In this document: piece after piece, positions 29,814-41,954 of the stretch | Numbering within the stretch: the first letter of the stretch is position 1 | Layout: every line of letters begins with the position of its first letter | Source of the DNA: Vibrio mimicus CAIM 602 | GTDB taxonomy: Bacteria; Pseudomonadota; Gammaproteobacteria; Enterobacterales; Vibrionaceae | Direction of reading: 5' to 3' | Assembly (NCBI RefSeq): GCF_000338875.1 | Contig: NZ_AOMO01000023.1 | Location: 33,937 to 97,936 of the forward strand | DNA length: 64,000 bases | Notes under the pieces: generated by a model | Database searches by the model: none | Seen by the model: the letters and a program-made list of their open reading frames with translations, nothing else | Told to the model about the DNA's origin: nothing | Translations under genes and position numbers: made by a program

Positions 29814-31276
29814 CTATAGCAGGCGTTTGCGCTGACTCGATGGAGCAATGCCAAGTGACTCGCGATATTTAGCAATAGTTCGCCGCGCCACTTGTATGCC
29901 TTGATCAGCGAGTAGGGTTGCGATCTTGCTGTCACTGAGTGGTTTAGCTGGGTTCTCCGCCGCCACCAGTTTTTTGATCAACGCTCTGATCGCTGTGGAC
30001 GAGCACTCTCCGCCATTGTCGGTACTGACGTGGCTGGAGAAGAAATACTTCAACTCAAAAATGCCGCGAGGGGTATGCATGTATTTTTGCGTAGTGACAC
30101 GCGAAATTGTCGATTCATGCATTTCCACCGCCATCGCTACATCGTTGAGCACCATCGGCTTCATCGCTTCTTCTCCATACTCGAAGAAATCGTGTTGGTG
30201 TTCAACTATGCACTTGGCAACTTTGAGCAGTGTCTCGTTTCTACTTTCTAAACTTTTGATCAGCCATTTTGCCTCTTGCAAATTGGTACGGATGTAGTTG
30301 CTCTCCGCATTATTACCGCGCATCAGGTCGGCATACTGCTGATTGATCTTTAGTTTAGGCACACTATCCGGTTGATGGTGACCAGCCATCGTCCTTGTTC
30401 TTTATACACAGAAACGTCTGGAATAACGTATTCAGCGTGATCTTGCGCAATGCGACTACCAGGGCGTGGATCCAACTGCTGGATGAGCTGCAGGATCTCG
30501 CGTAAGTCCTCTTCTTTGAGCTTAGTCTCTTTCAGAATGGTTTTGTAATCGCGATTGCCTAAATCATCAATGTATTGTGAGAGCAGTAGCCGCGCCTCTT
30601 CCAGCCAAGGAGTGTCGTTGGCGTAGGTGGTGAGTTGCAGCAGTAAACAATCTTGTAGATTGAGTGATGCAACACCGAACGGATCGAATTGTTGAATGCG
30701 TTTACGTACGGCTTCGATTTCATCCAGCTCGATGTCATCACTGCGCAAGCTCTCTTGGATTTCTTCTAGTGAGACAGTTAAATAACCGTAATCGTCTATG
30801 GCATCGATGAGTGCCACTGCAATGGTGCGATCCACATCGCTAAATGGAGTTAAATCGAGTTGCCAATGGAGGTAGTCTTGCAGGGTTTGGGTGGTTTCGC
30901 CTTGATAAATCGGTGCGTCATCATCCAGTGCTAAGCCAGTACTGCCAGTATTGGCACTGTAAACTTCATCCCAAGTGGTATCGATTTCTAATTCGGCGCT
31001 GATTTCGGACTTTTCAATCAAGTCCGAGCTATCTTGTGGCTCAGGTTCGTAGAGTTCTTCTGGCTCGCGAGAGCTCTCTTCCGTCATGCGTACACTATCG
31101 ATCGATGGTGTATCGTCTTGGTTGTCTTCCACCTCTAACAAGGGATTTGATTCCAATGCTTCTTGGATTTCTTGCTGCAGATCCAGCGTCGAAAGCTGCA
31201 ACAAGCGGATGGCCTGCTGGAGCTGCGGAGTCATGGCTAACTGTTGACCTAGCTTGAGCTGTAATGACGGTTTCAT
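29814..31276 (-). CDS. rpoN: RNA polymerase sigma-54 factor, frameshifted
   Basis: Sigma-54 recognises -24/-12 promoters and needs enhancer-binding ATPases; in vibrios it controls flagella, nitrogen and quorum genes. Region I opens [20 protein letters not shown], and the RpoN box reads [10 protein letters not shown] near the end. The first 300 or so codons read well, then stop after [12 protein letters not shown] at 30350. One missing C at about 30370 (aaCCgg where aaCCCgg is expected, minus strand) explains it: restoring it gives [20 protein letters not shown] and joins the rest, 487 aa in total, the normal length. Probable sequencing error. Confidence 0.9.
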
Positions 31277-31331
31277 GCAGTAATGGATGCCTTGTTATTG
31301 TTGGTATTAGTCGAACTCTACTCTGTTTTAA

Positions 31332-32057
31332 TCATAGACGGAATTGTTCGCCGAGATAAACCTGCTTCACTTGTTCATTATTAAGTACATCTTGTGGAGT
31401 GCCTTCCGCAATCAGTCGGCCTTGGCTAACAATGTATGCCTTTTCACAGACATCCAGCGTTTCACGAACGTTGTGGTCAGTAATCAGCACACCTAAACCA
31501 CGATCACGTAAGTGCTCAATGATTTTTTTGATGTCGATAACGGAAATTGGATCAACCCCAGCAAAAGGCTCATCAAGCAAAATGAATTGCGGATTGGCTG
31601 CCAGCGCACGAGCGATCTCTACTCGGCGTCGTTCACCACCGGATAACGCCATACCCGCACTTTTACGAATATGCTGAATGTGGAACTCTTCGAGTAGGTC
31701 TTCGAGTTTGTCTTGACGTTCCTCGTGACTCAATTCTTCGCGGGTTTGCAGCACGGCCATGATGTTGTCTTCTACCGAGAGCTTGCGGAAAATCGAGGCT
31801 TCTTGCGGTAGATAACCAATGCCCATTCGTGAGCGGCTGTGCATAGGTAAGATACTGATGTCGTTGTCATCGATAGTGATGGTGCCTTCGTCACGCGCTA
31901 CGAGACCAACAATCATATAAAACGAGGTGGTTTTTCCTGCGCCGTTTGGGCCAAGTAGGCCAACGATCTGGCCTGACTCAACTTGCAAACTTACGTCTGA
32001 AACCACTTTGCGTTTTTTGTAGCTCTTGGCTAAGTGTTGTGCTTTTAGAATTGCCAT
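31332..32057 (-). CDS. lptB: LPS export ABC transporter ATP-binding protein
   Basis: ATPase of the LptB2FGC inner-membrane complex that extracts LPS. A 241-aa protein with Walker [12 protein letters not shown], signature [15 protein letters not shown] and Walker [14 protein letters not shown]. It starts two bases after the lptA stop. Its partner permeases lptF and lptG are elsewhere in this window (59063-61236). Confidence 0.97.
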   Translation of the reverse strand: MAILKAQHLAKSYKKRKVVSDVSLQVESGQIVGLLGPNGAGKTTSFYMIVGLVARDEGTITIDDNDISILPMHSRSRMGIGYLPQEASIFRKLSVEDNIMAVLQTREELSHEERQDKLEDLLEEFHIQHIRKSAGMALSGGERRRVEIARALAANPQFILLDEPFAGVDPISVIDIKKIIEHLRDRGLGVLITDHNVRETLDVCEKAYIVSQGRLIAEGTPQDVLNNEQVKQVYLGEQFRL

Positions 32058-32059
32058 GG

Positions 32060-32557
32060 TTACTCTTGCTGAACTGCTTGTGGTTGAAGAACGGTTGAAA
32101 CACGTCCTTTGCCATCGCTATCGGCAATCAACTTCTGTGAGCTGATTTTGTAGCGGATTTTGCTGCCGCGAATTTCGCTGTCATCTTGCGACAGCATGGC
32201 TTTGTTAATCATCACCAATTCGTCATCACGCACTTTGTAATACAGTTCTTTGGCTTCGCCGTAGAGGGTTTTGCCTTCATCGGTAAGCTGCGAGAAGGTG
32301 GCAACGTTACCGTAGCCTTCAATCTCTTCAATCTTGCCGTTGTCCGCATTACGGATCACGATAAGCTTATCAGCATTGATGTTGATGCTGCCTTGTTTGA
32401 GTTTTACATCGCCCAAGAAGGTGACGCGGTTGCTCTTCATATCCAGTTGTTGACTGTCAGAGTCGATGTAAACCGGTTGTTCTCTGTCGGTAGAGAGTGC
32501 ATAAGCCTGAGTCGAGGCGAGCAAACAAGCAATAAGACTAAGGTGTGAGCGTTTCAT
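32060..32557 (-). CDS. lptA: LPS transport periplasmic protein LptA
   Basis: Forms the periplasmic bridge carrying LPS between LptC and LptD. A signal peptide ([20 protein letters not shown]) is followed by the OstA-like fold ([22 protein letters not shown]). I chose the ATG at 32557 for its aaggtag site; it overlaps the lptC end by 20 bases. About 165 aa. Confidence 0.95.
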   Translation of the reverse strand: MKRSHLSLIACLLASTQAYALSTDREQPVYIDSDSQQLDMKSNRVTFLGDVKLKQGSININADKLIVIRNADNGKIEEIEGYGNVATFSQLTDEGKTLYGEAKELYYKVRDDELVMINKAMLSQDDSEIRGSKIRYKISSQKLIADSDGKGRVSTVLQPQAVQQE

Positions 32558-33101
32558 ATCTACCTTGTACATTGTTATAAAGTTCAGCCGAGTGATCAGC
32601 AAAGTTACCTTTCATCGATTGACCATGAGTTTCAAATTGTGGGCCACGCAGTTCAACGGGCTTATCCGCCCAGAAGTCACGACTTTTTAGTTGGATACTC
32701 ATCTCACTGGTGGTGAGAGTATCAAAGCCGGAGTCTGGGAGCAGATTCTTTGCCAGTACGTCATCGTATAAAGTCAGTACTTGATCTTTGCTCAGAATGC
32801 CTCTGCGCGCAGTGATTTCCCACTCTTGTAATGTGCCTTCCCGATACACTTTGAGTATCGGGGCTCTAAACAAGGTATTACCGCTTTTCGCGTAGTGATC
32901 CAAATGGATGGAGGTGATCACATAGTTGCGAATACCTTGTTCGCTGTATGAAATATTCTCTAAATTCTCGCCACTGAACATAGGGAGCTCAAGGTTGGGA
33001 GCGACCTGAATCGTGCTGTCTTGCTCTTGCTCCAGCAAGTAATAGAGCGACCAAGAGGCGATAAACAACAGCAAGATGTAAACAATGCGCGGCAAGCTCA
33101 T
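32538..33101 (-). CDS. lptC: LPS export inner-membrane protein LptC
   Basis: Bitopic protein of 187 aa: one N-terminal helix (about residues 5-22) and a periplasmic OstA-like domain that passes LPS to LptA. It overlaps kdsC by four bases upstream and lptA by 20 downstream. Confidence 0.94.
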   Translation of the reverse strand: MSLPRIVYILLLFIASWSLYYLLEQEQDSTIQVAPNLELPMFSGENLENISYSEQGIRNYVITSIHLDHYAKSGNTLFRAPILKVYREGTLQEWEITARRGILSKDQVLTLYDDVLAKNLLPDSGFDTLTTSEMSIQLKSRDFWADKPVELRGPQFETHGQSMKGNFADHSAELYNNVQGRYETLTP

Positions 33102-33655
33102 AGGCTCAAGCCTTTATGTACATCCAATTCGTTACGCGCCTGTAAGATCAAATCACACACTTCACGTACAGCGCCATGGCCACCTCTGATGTGAGTGACG
33201 TAGTTAGCACGTTTTGCTAGCAGTGGGTGTCCATCAGCCACACAAACACGCAGCGCGACTTTTTCCATCACTGGCCAATCGATGAGATCATCACCAATGT
33301 AGCCAGTCTGTTCAGGAGCAATGGCGAGCTTTTGACAGATGTCATAATAAGCTTGCACTTTATCATCCTGCCCCTGATAGATCAGTGAAATGCCTAGCGC
33401 TTTCATGCGATTTTCAACAATTTGTGAACGGCGACCTGTAATGATGGCGATTTCAATTCCCGCATTCATTAAGGCTTTAACTCCGTAACCATCTCGGGTG
33501 TGGAAGGTTTTCAGTTCTTCTCCTTGGTTACCCATGTAGATCAAGCCGTCAGAAAAGACGCCATCCACATCACAGATTAACAGTTTGATCTGTTTGGCAA
33601 TCTCTAGCAGGGAAGGTTCCACTTCACCGTATAAAGTCGAAATGGTTGAACTCAT
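33098..33655 (-). CDS. kdsC: 3-deoxy-D-manno-octulosonate 8-phosphate phosphatase
   Basis: HAD phosphatase giving free Kdo for LPS. The nucleophile motif LLICDVDGVFSDGLIY and downstream IITGRRS and GYIGDDLIDWPVM are diagnostic. 185 aa. The start overlaps the kdsD stop by one base. Confidence 0.96.
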   Translation of the reverse strand: MSSTISTLYGEVEPSLLEIAKQIKLLICDVDGVFSDGLIYMGNQGEELKTFHTRDGYGVKALMNAGIEIAIITGRRSQIVENRMKALGISLIYQGQDDKVQAYYDICQKLAIAPEQTGYIGDDLIDWPVMEKVALRVCVADGHPLLAKRANYVTHIRGGHGAVREVCDLILQARNELDVHKGLSL

Positions 33656-34635
33656 TACATCACTCCGGCTTTGAGCAGGTCGTGCATATTCAGCGCACCG
33701 ACCAGTTTGTTATCGTCGACCAGCATTAGGCCGTTAATTCGTTTCGCTTGCATCAGATTAAGCCCTTCGACCGCCAGCAAATTAGGGTGTGCCACGGTGG
33801 GTTGACGAGTCATCACATCTGCAATGGCAGTGGTGTGAATGTCGATACGTTTATCGAGGATGCGTCGTAAATCACCATCAGTAAAAATGCCGAGCAAGGT
33901 ATCTTGTTCATCAACCACGGCTGTCATGCCTAGCCCTTTTTGGCTAATTTCCAGCAGCGCATCGCGGATCAAGGCTTGTGGTGGCACTTTAGGCAGAGCT
34001 TCACCACTGTGCATAATATCGTTCAGCTTGAGTAAGAGTTTACGTCCAAGTGCGCCGCCTGGGTGAGACAAAGCAAAATCTTCTGCTGTGAAACCACGAG
34101 CTTGCATGAGTGCCACGGCCAAAGCATCCCCCATCACTAGGGTTGCTGTTGTGCTTGACGTTGGGGCAAGCTCCAGTGGACAAGCTTCACGAGGAACTGT
34201 GATTTGCAGGTGAATATCCGCCAGTTTGGCCATGTTGGAGCTTGGGTTGCCCGTCATGCTGATCACGCGAATATTCAAGCGTTTTAGCACTGGAAGTAGG
34301 GCAAGGATTTCCGATGATTCACCAGAATTCGAGATGGCGAGCACGATGTCGCCACGCTCAATCATCCCTAGATCGCCGTGTGAGGCCTCACCAGGATGAA
34401 CGAAGAAAGCCGAAGTGCCCGTACTGGCTAAGGTTGCCGCAATTTTCTTACCTATGTGGCCTGATTTGCCCATGCCCATCACCACTACTTTACCAGTTTG
34501 GTTGGCTAAAATCGTGGCACAAGCGCTAGCGAAATCGGCGTTAATGTACTGCTCTAACTGCTGCAGAGCGGCGATTTCAGTACGCAGAACCTGTTTGGCT
34601 ACATTTTGGTAATCAAATGAATTGGGCATCCTCAA
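33655..34635 (-). CDS. kdsD: Arabinose-5-phosphate isomerase
   Basis: Makes D-arabinose-5-phosphate from ribulose-5-phosphate, the first step of Kdo synthesis. The SIS domain (about residues 40-185, VVMGMGKSGHIGKKIAATLASTG) is followed by two CBS domains. 326 aa, normal length. Confidence 0.95.
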   Translation of the reverse strand: MRMPNSFDYQNVAKQVLRTEIAALQQLEQYINADFASACATILANQTGKVVVMGMGKSGHIGKKIAATLASTGTSAFFVHPGEASHGDLGMIERGDIVLAISNSGESSEILALLPVLKRLNIRVISMTGNPSSNMAKLADIHLQITVPREACPLELAPTSSTTATLVMGDALAVALMQARGFTAEDFALSHPGGALGRKLLLKLNDIMHSGEALPKVPPQALIRDALLEISQKGLGMTAVVDEQDTLLGIFTDGDLRRILDKRIDIHTTAIADVMTRQPTVAHPNLLAVEGLNLMQAKRINGLMLVDDNKLVGALNMHDLLKAGVM

Positions 34636-34653
34636 CTTTCCTCTTTAGCGCAC

Positions 34654-35613
34654 TTAAATATTCATCAACAGATAAGTAATGTAACCGATGAAAGCACACA
34701 ACAGTAGTACACCTTCTAGACGTGTGATTTGACGCTTTTTGCCTAAAGCCACGGCAACCAACAGCAGCGACACGCCAAGCATAACCCAAAAGTCACGGCT
34801 CATCGCTTCTGGGCTAAGTAGAGAAGGGTTCAGTAAACCCGGTAAACCCATAACCGCCAGAATGTTGAAGACGTTTGAGCCGATGATGTTACCCACCGCC
34901 ATATCATCTTCACCTTTGAGTGCGCCCGCTAAAGAAGCTGCAAGCTCTGGCAAGCTGGTACCGACAGCAATAATGGTTAAGCCAATCACCAGATCGCTCA
35001 TACCGAAATGTTTGGCGATCACGACTGCGTTATCGACCAACATGCCTGCACCAATCGGTAGCAGGATCAAACCAACCACGACCCAAAAAGCGGCTTTAGA
35101 GTTGCTGACACCGACTGGAATTTCCGATTCTTGTTCATCCAGTAGTGCATCACCATTTTGTTTCTCTTTTCGGCTGACTTGTAGCATCACCAAAATAAAG
35201 GCGGCAAACAGAACAATCAGCAAGATACCTTCATGAAAGCCAAGGTGGTTATCCCACAAAATGGCACCCGCAATCAGAGTAACCCCGATCATCATAGGCA
35301 ATTCACGGCGTAAAACCGCAGAGCCTACAGAGAGTGGCTTAATTATCGCTGTAATACCTAAAATTAAAGCAATGTTGGCAATGTTTGAGCCTAACACGTT
35401 ACCCACGGCAGTATCTGTTTTGCCTTCTAAAGCGGCGGTAGCAGAAACCATCATTTCTGGAGCAGATGAACCCATTGCCAGAATAGTCATACCGATGACT
35501 AAAGGAGAAATACCCACATTGCGGGCTAACGCAGCTGAACCGAACACCAACTTGTCTGCACCCCATACTAGGATTGCTAGACCAATAAACAGAAAGACCA
35601 CCGCTTCGAGCAT
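34654..35613 (-). CDS. yrbG: Calcium/sodium antiporter YrbG
   Basis: CaCA-family membrane antiporter, about 319 aa from the ATG at 35613, which follows tttgggaatc. Ten hydrophobic segments are arranged as two inverted repeats with matching motifs AMGSSAPEMMVS and AVGTSLPELAASL, the alpha repeats that bind cation. First gene of the kdsD-kdsC-lpt series, as in E. coli. Confidence 0.93.
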   Translation of the reverse strand: MLEAVVFLFIGLAILVWGADKLVFGSAALARNVGISPLVIGMTILAMGSSAPEMMVSATAALEGKTDTAVGNVLGSNIANIALILGITAIIKPLSVGSAVLRRELPMMIGVTLIAGAILWDNHLGFHEGILLIVLFAAFILVMLQVSRKEKQNGDALLDEQESEIPVGVSNSKAAFWVVVGLILLPIGAGMLVDNAVVIAKHFGMSDLVIGLTIIAVGTSLPELAASLAGALKGEDDMAVGNIIGSNVFNILAVMGLPGLLNPSLLSPEAMSRDFWVMLGVSLLLVAVALGKKRQITRLEGVLLLCAFIGYITYLLMNI

Positions 35614-36116
35614 GATGATTCCCAAACAATAAGTGAAAACGAAGCCCTAGTGCTTTGATACAAGATTGGCGACATAACAGTGCCTTATCATTCAGAGGGG
35701 TGAGCCATCAATAGATGAAATTGCTCGCTCTTATGCATCTTCAGCGGTTTAGGCAGAGAATTGACCGCCAATTTTGACGTGTTGGTCATTAAAAGGGAAG
35801 TCGAAGTTCCAATTAATTGTCGTTATCCCACGTCAGATCGTTGCTGGTTACATGAGTTTGTGTAACGGAGTCGATAGGCGACAAACCTGAGTGAAAAGGG
35901 TGAAAAGTCTCATTAATCAAGGTTGCCCTCAGCAAGCTATCGGCTATGCTGAGTGAGGAGTTTAAATCTTGTTTTGTGTAACAAAACGCAAAGCACAGCT
36001 TTGACAAATCTTGGTCAAGAACCGCGCGGCGTACTGATGTGTGCTTTTAATTGCACCATGTTGTGCATTATCATGCGCATTCTTTCAGGATGTCGACCTA
36101 ACAGTGAAGTGCCCAT
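35614..36116. other. 500-bp divergent intergenic region between yrbG and mlaF
   Basis: No credible gene on either strand; short frames here lack start signals. It should hold the promoters of the yrbG-lpt-rpoN run and of the mla operon. An A/T-rich stretch with a TTGACA hexamer at 36001 has no matching -10 at the right distance. I cannot define an operator. Confidence 0.55.
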
Positions 36117-36920
36117 ATGTCTCAATCTGACTTAGTCACCATCAAAAATTTACGCTTTTCTCGCTCGCAACGAGTCATTTTTGATGACATAGATCTTCAT
36201 GTCCCCAAAGGAAAAGTGACCGCTATCATGGGGCCTTCCGGGATAGGTAAAACCACACTCTTGCGCTTAATTGGCGGTCAACTACTGCCTGAGCAAGGTG
36301 AAATCTGGTTTGATGGCGACAACATTCCAACCCTCAGCCGCCGCAAGCTTTATCGTGCTCGTAAAAAGATGAGCATGTTGTTTCAATCTGGTGCGCTGTT
36401 TACCGATCTCAATGTGTTTGACAATGTGGCTTACCCATTGCGAGAACATACCGACCTTGATGAATTGCTGATCAAAACGCTGGTACTGCTCAAATTAGAA
36501 GCCGTTGGCCTGCGTGGTGCCGCGTATTTAATGCCGAGTGAGCTTTCGGGTGGCATGGCTCGCCGAGCCGCTCTGGCGCGTGCTATTGCGCTCGATCCCG
36601 AACTAATTATGTTTGATGAGCCTTTCGTGGGGCAAGATCCGATCACTATGGGCGTGTTGGTTGAGCTTATTCGTAATCTCAACCAAGCTTTGGGCGTCAC
36701 TTCAATTGTGGTTTCGCACGACGTTCCAGAAGTGATGAGCATTGCCGATTGGGTCTATCTGCTGGCGGATGGTAAGGTAATTGCTCAAGGCTCACCACAA
36801 GCGTTACGTGAGAATCCCGATCCACGTGTACAACAATTTTTATGTGGTGATGCAGATGGACCTGTGCCATTTCGTTTTCCTGCACAGCCAATAGAACAGG
36901 AGCTTTTTAGTGCTAAATGA
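36117..36920 (+). CDS. mlaF: Phospholipid ABC transporter ATP-binding protein MlaF
   Basis: ATPase of the MlaFEDB complex, which moves misplaced phospholipids across the envelope and keeps outer-membrane lipid asymmetry. Walker [10 protein letters not shown], signature [14 protein letters not shown] (the GGMARR variant is typical of MlaF), Walker [13 protein letters not shown]. 267 aa. The mlaE start overlaps its last codons. Confidence 0.96.
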   Translation: MSQSDLVTIKNLRFSRSQRVIFDDIDLHVPKGKVTAIMGPSGIGKTTLLRLIGGQLLPEQGEIWFDGDNIPTLSRRKLYRARKKMSMLFQSGALFTDLNVFDNVAYPLREHTDLDELLIKTLVLLKLEAVGLRGAAYLMPSELSGGMARRAALARAIALDPELIMFDEPFVGQDPITMGVLVELIRNLNQALGVTSIVVSHDVPEVMSIADWVYLLADGKVIAQGSPQALRENPDPRVQQFLCGDADGPVPFRFPAQPIEQELFSAK

Positions 36921-37701
36921 TGTGATGCGGTGGGTTAGCTCCATCGGGCAGCGCACGCTTGCGGTCAGTGAAACCTTTGGTCGCGCAAGTTTGATGTTGT
37001 TTGGTGCTCTGATTGGGCGTCCACAACCGATTCGCAACTTTCCTTTATTGGTGCGTCAACTGTACAGCATTGGCGTACAGTCATTGGCGATCATCATGGT
37101 ATCTGGTCTATTTATTGGCATGGTGCTTAGCTTGCAAGGCTATGTCATCTTGGTCGATTACGGTGCAGAAACCAGCTTAGGACAAATGGTGGCGCTATCA
37201 CTGCTGCGTGAGTTGGGCCCTGTTGTGACCGCGCTGCTGTTTGCAGGACGCGCTGGCTCAGCATTAACCGCAGAAATTGGCTTGATGAAAGCCACTGAGC
37301 AGTTATCTAGCTTGGAAATGATGGCGGTCGATCCTTTGAAACGAGTCATTGCGCCACGCTTCTGGGCTGGGGTGATCTCTATGCCACTGCTGGCAATGAT
37401 TTTCATGGCCGTCGGTATTTGGGGTGGTCAACTGGTTGGTGTCGATTGGAAAGGGATTGATCACGGTAGTTTCTGGTCTGCCATGCAAGCGTCGGTTGAA
37501 TTGGGTCAAGACATAGGTAATAGCACCATCAAGTGTGTAGTGTTTGCCTTCACCGTGACTTGGATTGCTCTATTTAATGGCTATGATGCCATTCCGACTT
37601 CGGAAGGGATCAGCCGAGCCACAACCCGCACTGTAGTGCACTCATCACTGGCCGTACTCGGGCTGGATTTTGTTCTAACCGCATTGATGTTTGGGAACTG
37701 A
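36910..37701 (+). CDS. mlaE: Phospholipid ABC transporter permease MlaE
   Basis: Inner-membrane permease of 263 aa with about five helices and the MlaE signature [24 protein letters not shown] region. The GTG at 36910 follows caggagcttttta, a good site; an ATG at 36925 is the alternative. Overlaps mlaF by 11 bases. Confidence 0.95.
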   Translation: MLNDVMRWVSSIGQRTLAVSETFGRASLMLFGALIGRPQPIRNFPLLVRQLYSIGVQSLAIIMVSGLFIGMVLSLQGYVILVDYGAETSLGQMVALSLLRELGPVVTALLFAGRAGSALTAEIGLMKATEQLSSLEMMAVDPLKRVIAPRFWAGVISMPLLAMIFMAVGIWGGQLVGVDWKGIDHGSFWSAMQASVELGQDIGNSTIKCVVFAFTVTWIALFNGYDAIPTSEGISRATTRTVVHSSLAVLGLDFVLTALMFGN

Positions 37702-37703
37702 TC

Positions 37704-38194
37704 ATGCAACAAACACGAAAAATTGAATTTTGGGTTGGCAGCTTTGTACTCGCAGGAATTTGCGCGATTTTAGTGATGATTTTTCAGGTCGCTGACGTGA
37801 AAGGTCTGGGCTCTAGCGATACTTACCGCCTGACAGCTGAGTTTGACAATATTGGTAGCTTGAAAGTGCGTTCTCCGGTGAAAGTTGGGGGCGTGGTCGT
37901 TGGACGAGTTGAGTCAATTACGTTGAACCCCAAAAGCTTGCTACCTACAGTAACGCTGGCGATTGATAGCAATATAACCAGTTTTCTGAGAACTCAAGCT
38001 TACAGATCCTGACTTCGGGTCTTATCGGTGAACAGTATTTAAGTCTAGTGCCTGGGTTTGTGTTTGAAGATGAAACCATGCTGAAAGAGGGTGATCGAAT
38101 TGAAGACACCAAGTCTGCATTAGTGTTGGAAGACTTGATCGGCCAAGTGTTGTATAGCGTAGGCGGCGGATCTGACAAGGATAAAAAGGAATAA
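37704..38194 (+). CDS. mlaD: Phospholipid transport MCE protein MlaD, frameshifted
   Basis: Anchored MCE-domain protein that forms a hexameric ring on MlaE. N-terminal helix (about residues 12-30), MCE domain (about 38-118). The frame reads correctly to AIDSN, then stops at 38012. Adding one base at about 37971-37973 (agcAAtat where agcAAAtat or agcAAGtat is expected) gives YNQFSENSSLQILTSGLIGE and a stop at 38192-38194, about 163 aa, the usual length. Most likely a sequencing error. Confidence 0.88.
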
Positions 38195-38836
38195 ATGATG
38201 TGGAAGAAAACCCTGTTATTGGTTAGTGCTCTATTAATGCCTTGGTTGGCAACGGCTGCCACCATTGATACCAGCAATCCTTATCAAATGATGAAAGCGG
38301 TGGCTGAGAAATCCTTTGACCGTCTTAAAAACGAACAAGAGAAAGTGCACCAAGATCCGCAATACCTAAAAGTGATTGTGGAAGAAGAATTGATGCCATA
38401 CGTCAATGAGCAATACGCCGCACTTAAATTGCTTGGGCCTAACCTCAAAGGGGCAAAGCGAGAAGATGTGGCTGAATTTGTGAAAGCCTTTCGGGCGTAT
38501 TTGGTTACCAACTATGCACAAGTGCTGACTCAATACACCAATCAAACCATCGAGTTTGGTCCAGAAATGCCGCTGGAAGGCGATCGTCGGATCACCAGTG
38601 TTAAAGTGGAAATCGTGGATACACCGCGTCCCAATATCAAACTTGAGTTTAAGCTTCGCCAAGAAAAATCCGGTGAATGGAAAGCGTTCGATATGATTGC
38701 TGAAGGCGTGAGTCTGCTTTCAAGCAAACAATCAGAGTGGAGTGGAAAAATTCGTCAGCAGGGCATTCTGGCGGTAGCGCAAGAATTAGATCAGTTGGCA
38801 AATCAACCGATCCGTTTTGAGAGCCAAAACCAATGA
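38195..38836 (+). CDS. mlaC: Periplasmic phospholipid carrier MlaC
   Basis: Soluble carrier between the outer-membrane MlaA complex and MlaFEDB. A signal peptide (MMWKKTLLLVSALLMPWLATAA) precedes a 190-residue MlaC/Ttg2 domain. The ATG comes directly after the mlaD stop, with aaaaagga as its site. The stop overlaps mlaB. Confidence 0.95.
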   Translation: MMWKKTLLLVSALLMPWLATAATIDTSNPYQMMKAVAEKSFDRLKNEQEKVHQDPQYLKVIVEEELMPYVNEQYAALKLLGPNLKGAKREDVAEFVKAFRAYLVTNYAQVLTQYTNQTIEFGPEMPLEGDRRITSVKVEIVDTPRPNIKLEFKLRQEKSGEWKAFDMIAEGVSLLSSKQSEWSGKIRQQGILAVAQELDQLANQPIRFESQNQ

Positions 38837-39154
38837 GTCATCCACAATGGCTAGTCGAAAATGAACAAAAGTTCAGTTTAATTGGCGAATTGGATCGAGA
38901 AACGGTGCCTGAATTGTGGATCTTTCTCAAAAATTGGCAGCCGCAGGTAAAGCAAATCGAGATTTCTTTGCAGCAAGTTGTCAGAATCGACTCCGCGGGA
39001 ATGGTGCTGTTAATTCACTTAATAGAGCATGCAAAAGTGAGAAACTGTCATATAATGCTCAGCTTCGTGCCAGAGCAACTGCGCACACTATTTCAGTTGA
39101 GCAATATTGAACATCTGATGTCTCAACACATAGCCAAACCAGCAGAGGTGAATT

Positions 39155-39162
<8 letters not shown>
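38833..39162 (+). CDS. mlaB: STAS-domain protein MlaB
   Basis: Small cytoplasmic subunit (109 aa) that stabilises MlaF. STAS fold with VVRIDSAGMVLLIHL, where the DSAGM loop is conserved. It overlaps mlaC by four bases (ATGA) and ibaG by eight. Confidence 0.92.
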
Positions 39163-40682
<1,520 letters not shown>

Positions 40683-40700
40683 ACTCCCCAGTTCTGAATG

Positions 40701-40729
40701 GGCCGAAATCCAAGGGTTTCGGCCTTTTT
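40701..40729 (+). terminator. Terminator after murA
   Basis: Stem ggccgaaa/tttcggcc with an 8-base loop, then ttttt, between murA and plsC. Confidence 0.85.
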
Positions 40730-40754
40730 CTTCCAGCTCCTTTGGAGAATTTGC

Positions 40755-41483
40755 ATGATTGCGTTATTGCGAATCTTGGCAGTGGCTGTGTTCGCTGTCT
40801 TTATGTTTGTGTTTGGTTGCGGCTATTGTTTATTGAGCCCACGTAACCCTAAACATGTTTATACCTTTGGTAAGAAGTTTGCGGCGATGTCAAAAGTGTT
40901 TGGCATTAAGCTCGAGTACCGTGCGCCTGCGGATGTTGATCAGCGTGGCCAGCATATCTACATTGCTAACCACCAAAATAATTGGGATCTGTTTACCGTA
41001 TCCAAAGCGGTGACGCCAAAAGTGGTAACGGTAGGTAAGAAAAGCCTCGCGTGGATGCCGTTGTTTGGTCAACTCTATTGGCTGACTGGCAATATCCTGA
41101 TTGACCGTGCAAACAAAACCAAAGCCAAAGGGACTATCGATCAAGTTATTGATTACATGAAACAAAGCGAAGTGTCGGTATGGATGTTCCCAGAAGGTAC
41201 TCGCTCGCGTGGCCGTGGTTTACTGCCATTTAAAGCTGGTGCATTTCACGCTGCGATTGGTGCAGGCGTACCGATTATTCCGATTGTGTGTAGTTCCACC
41301 GATAAGCTCAACTTCAATCGCTGGAATAACGGCCATGTGATTGTGGAAGTGTTACCGCCAATCAGTACGGAAGGTTACAGCAAAGAGAATATCCGCGAGC
41401 TGTCACAGCTTTGCCATGAGCAAATGAAAGCGAAACTGGCTGAGTTGGATGCCGAAGTAGCAGAGCGTAATCGTAACGCGTAA
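40755..41483 (+). CDS. plsC: 1-acyl-sn-glycerol-3-phosphate acyltransferase
   Basis: Makes phosphatidic acid from lysophosphatidic acid at the inner membrane. The HX4D motif NHQNNWD (His73, Asp78) and FPEGTRSRG are the catalytic and substrate motifs; the N-terminus is one membrane helix. 242 aa from the ATG at 40755, which follows tttggaga; upstream in-frame codons overlap the murA terminator. Close to E. coli PlsC over its length, which distinguishes it from YihG. Confidence 0.93.
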   Translation: MIALLRILAVAVFAVFMFVFGCGYCLLSPRNPKHVYTFGKKFAAMSKVFGIKLEYRAPADVDQRGQHIYIANHQNNWDLFTVSKAVTPKVVTVGKKSLAWMPLFGQLYWLTGNILIDRANKTKAKGTIDQVIDYMKQSEVSVWMFPEGTRSRGRGLLPFKAGAFHAAIGAGVPIIPIVCSSTDKLNFNRWNNGHVIVEVLPPISTEGYSKENIRELSQLCHEQMKAKLAELDAEVAERNRNA

Positions 41484-41514
41484 CGGTAGTGTTTTGCACT
41501 GTTGCTTCAAAAAG

Positions 41515-41541
41515 AAAGGGTTGCCATGGCAACCCTTTTTG
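41515..41541. terminator. Terminator between plsC and ridA
   Basis: Palindrome aaagggttgc-catg-gcaaccctttt followed by a T; bidirectional between convergent genes. Confidence 0.85.
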
Positions 41542-41564
41542 CATTTTAACGCCAACGAGTGGGG

Positions 41565-41954
41565 TTATTTGCGTACCGCGATCGCTTCGATTTCGATGCC
41601 AACATCTTTTGGCAGACGCGCCACTTCAACACAAGAACGTGCTGGGTAGTGAGCAACGTTATGCTCATCAAAGAACGCGCCATACACTTGGTTTACGGTG
41701 CCGAAATCATTGAGATCTTTCACGAATACGGTCATTTTCACAATGTCACCCACAGTTAAGCCAGAGGCTTCAACCACCGCTTTCACGTTGTCCAGTGATT
41801 GGCGAGCTTGCGCAGCGATGTCCGCAGGAACTTCACCTGTGGTTGGGTTTACTGGGATTTGACCAGAAGTCAGCACCATATTGCCGAGATCAACACCTTG
41901 AATGTATGGGCCAATGGCAGCAGGGGCCGCTTCAGTATGTAGAACTTTTGTCAT
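41565..41954 (-). CDS. ridA: 2-iminobutanoate/2-iminopropanoate deaminase RidA
   Basis: Removes reactive enamine/imine by-products of PLP enzymes. 129 aa with the conserved AAPAAIGPYIQGV opening, the substrate Arg in PARSCVEVARLPKD, and IEIEAIA end. Placed downstream of pyrBI, as in E. coli. Confidence 0.94.
   Translation of the reverse strand: MTKVLHTEAAPAAIGPYIQGVDLGNMVLTSGQIPVNPTTGEVPADIAAQARQSLDNVKAVVEASGLTVGDIVKMTVFVKDLNDFGTVNQVYGAFFDEHNVAHYPARSCVEVARLPKDVGIEIEAIAVRK

Noticed and set aside
35953..36135. Short plus-strand frame before mlaF
   Set aside because: No ribosome binding site, no recognisable protein features, and it runs into mlaF in another frame.
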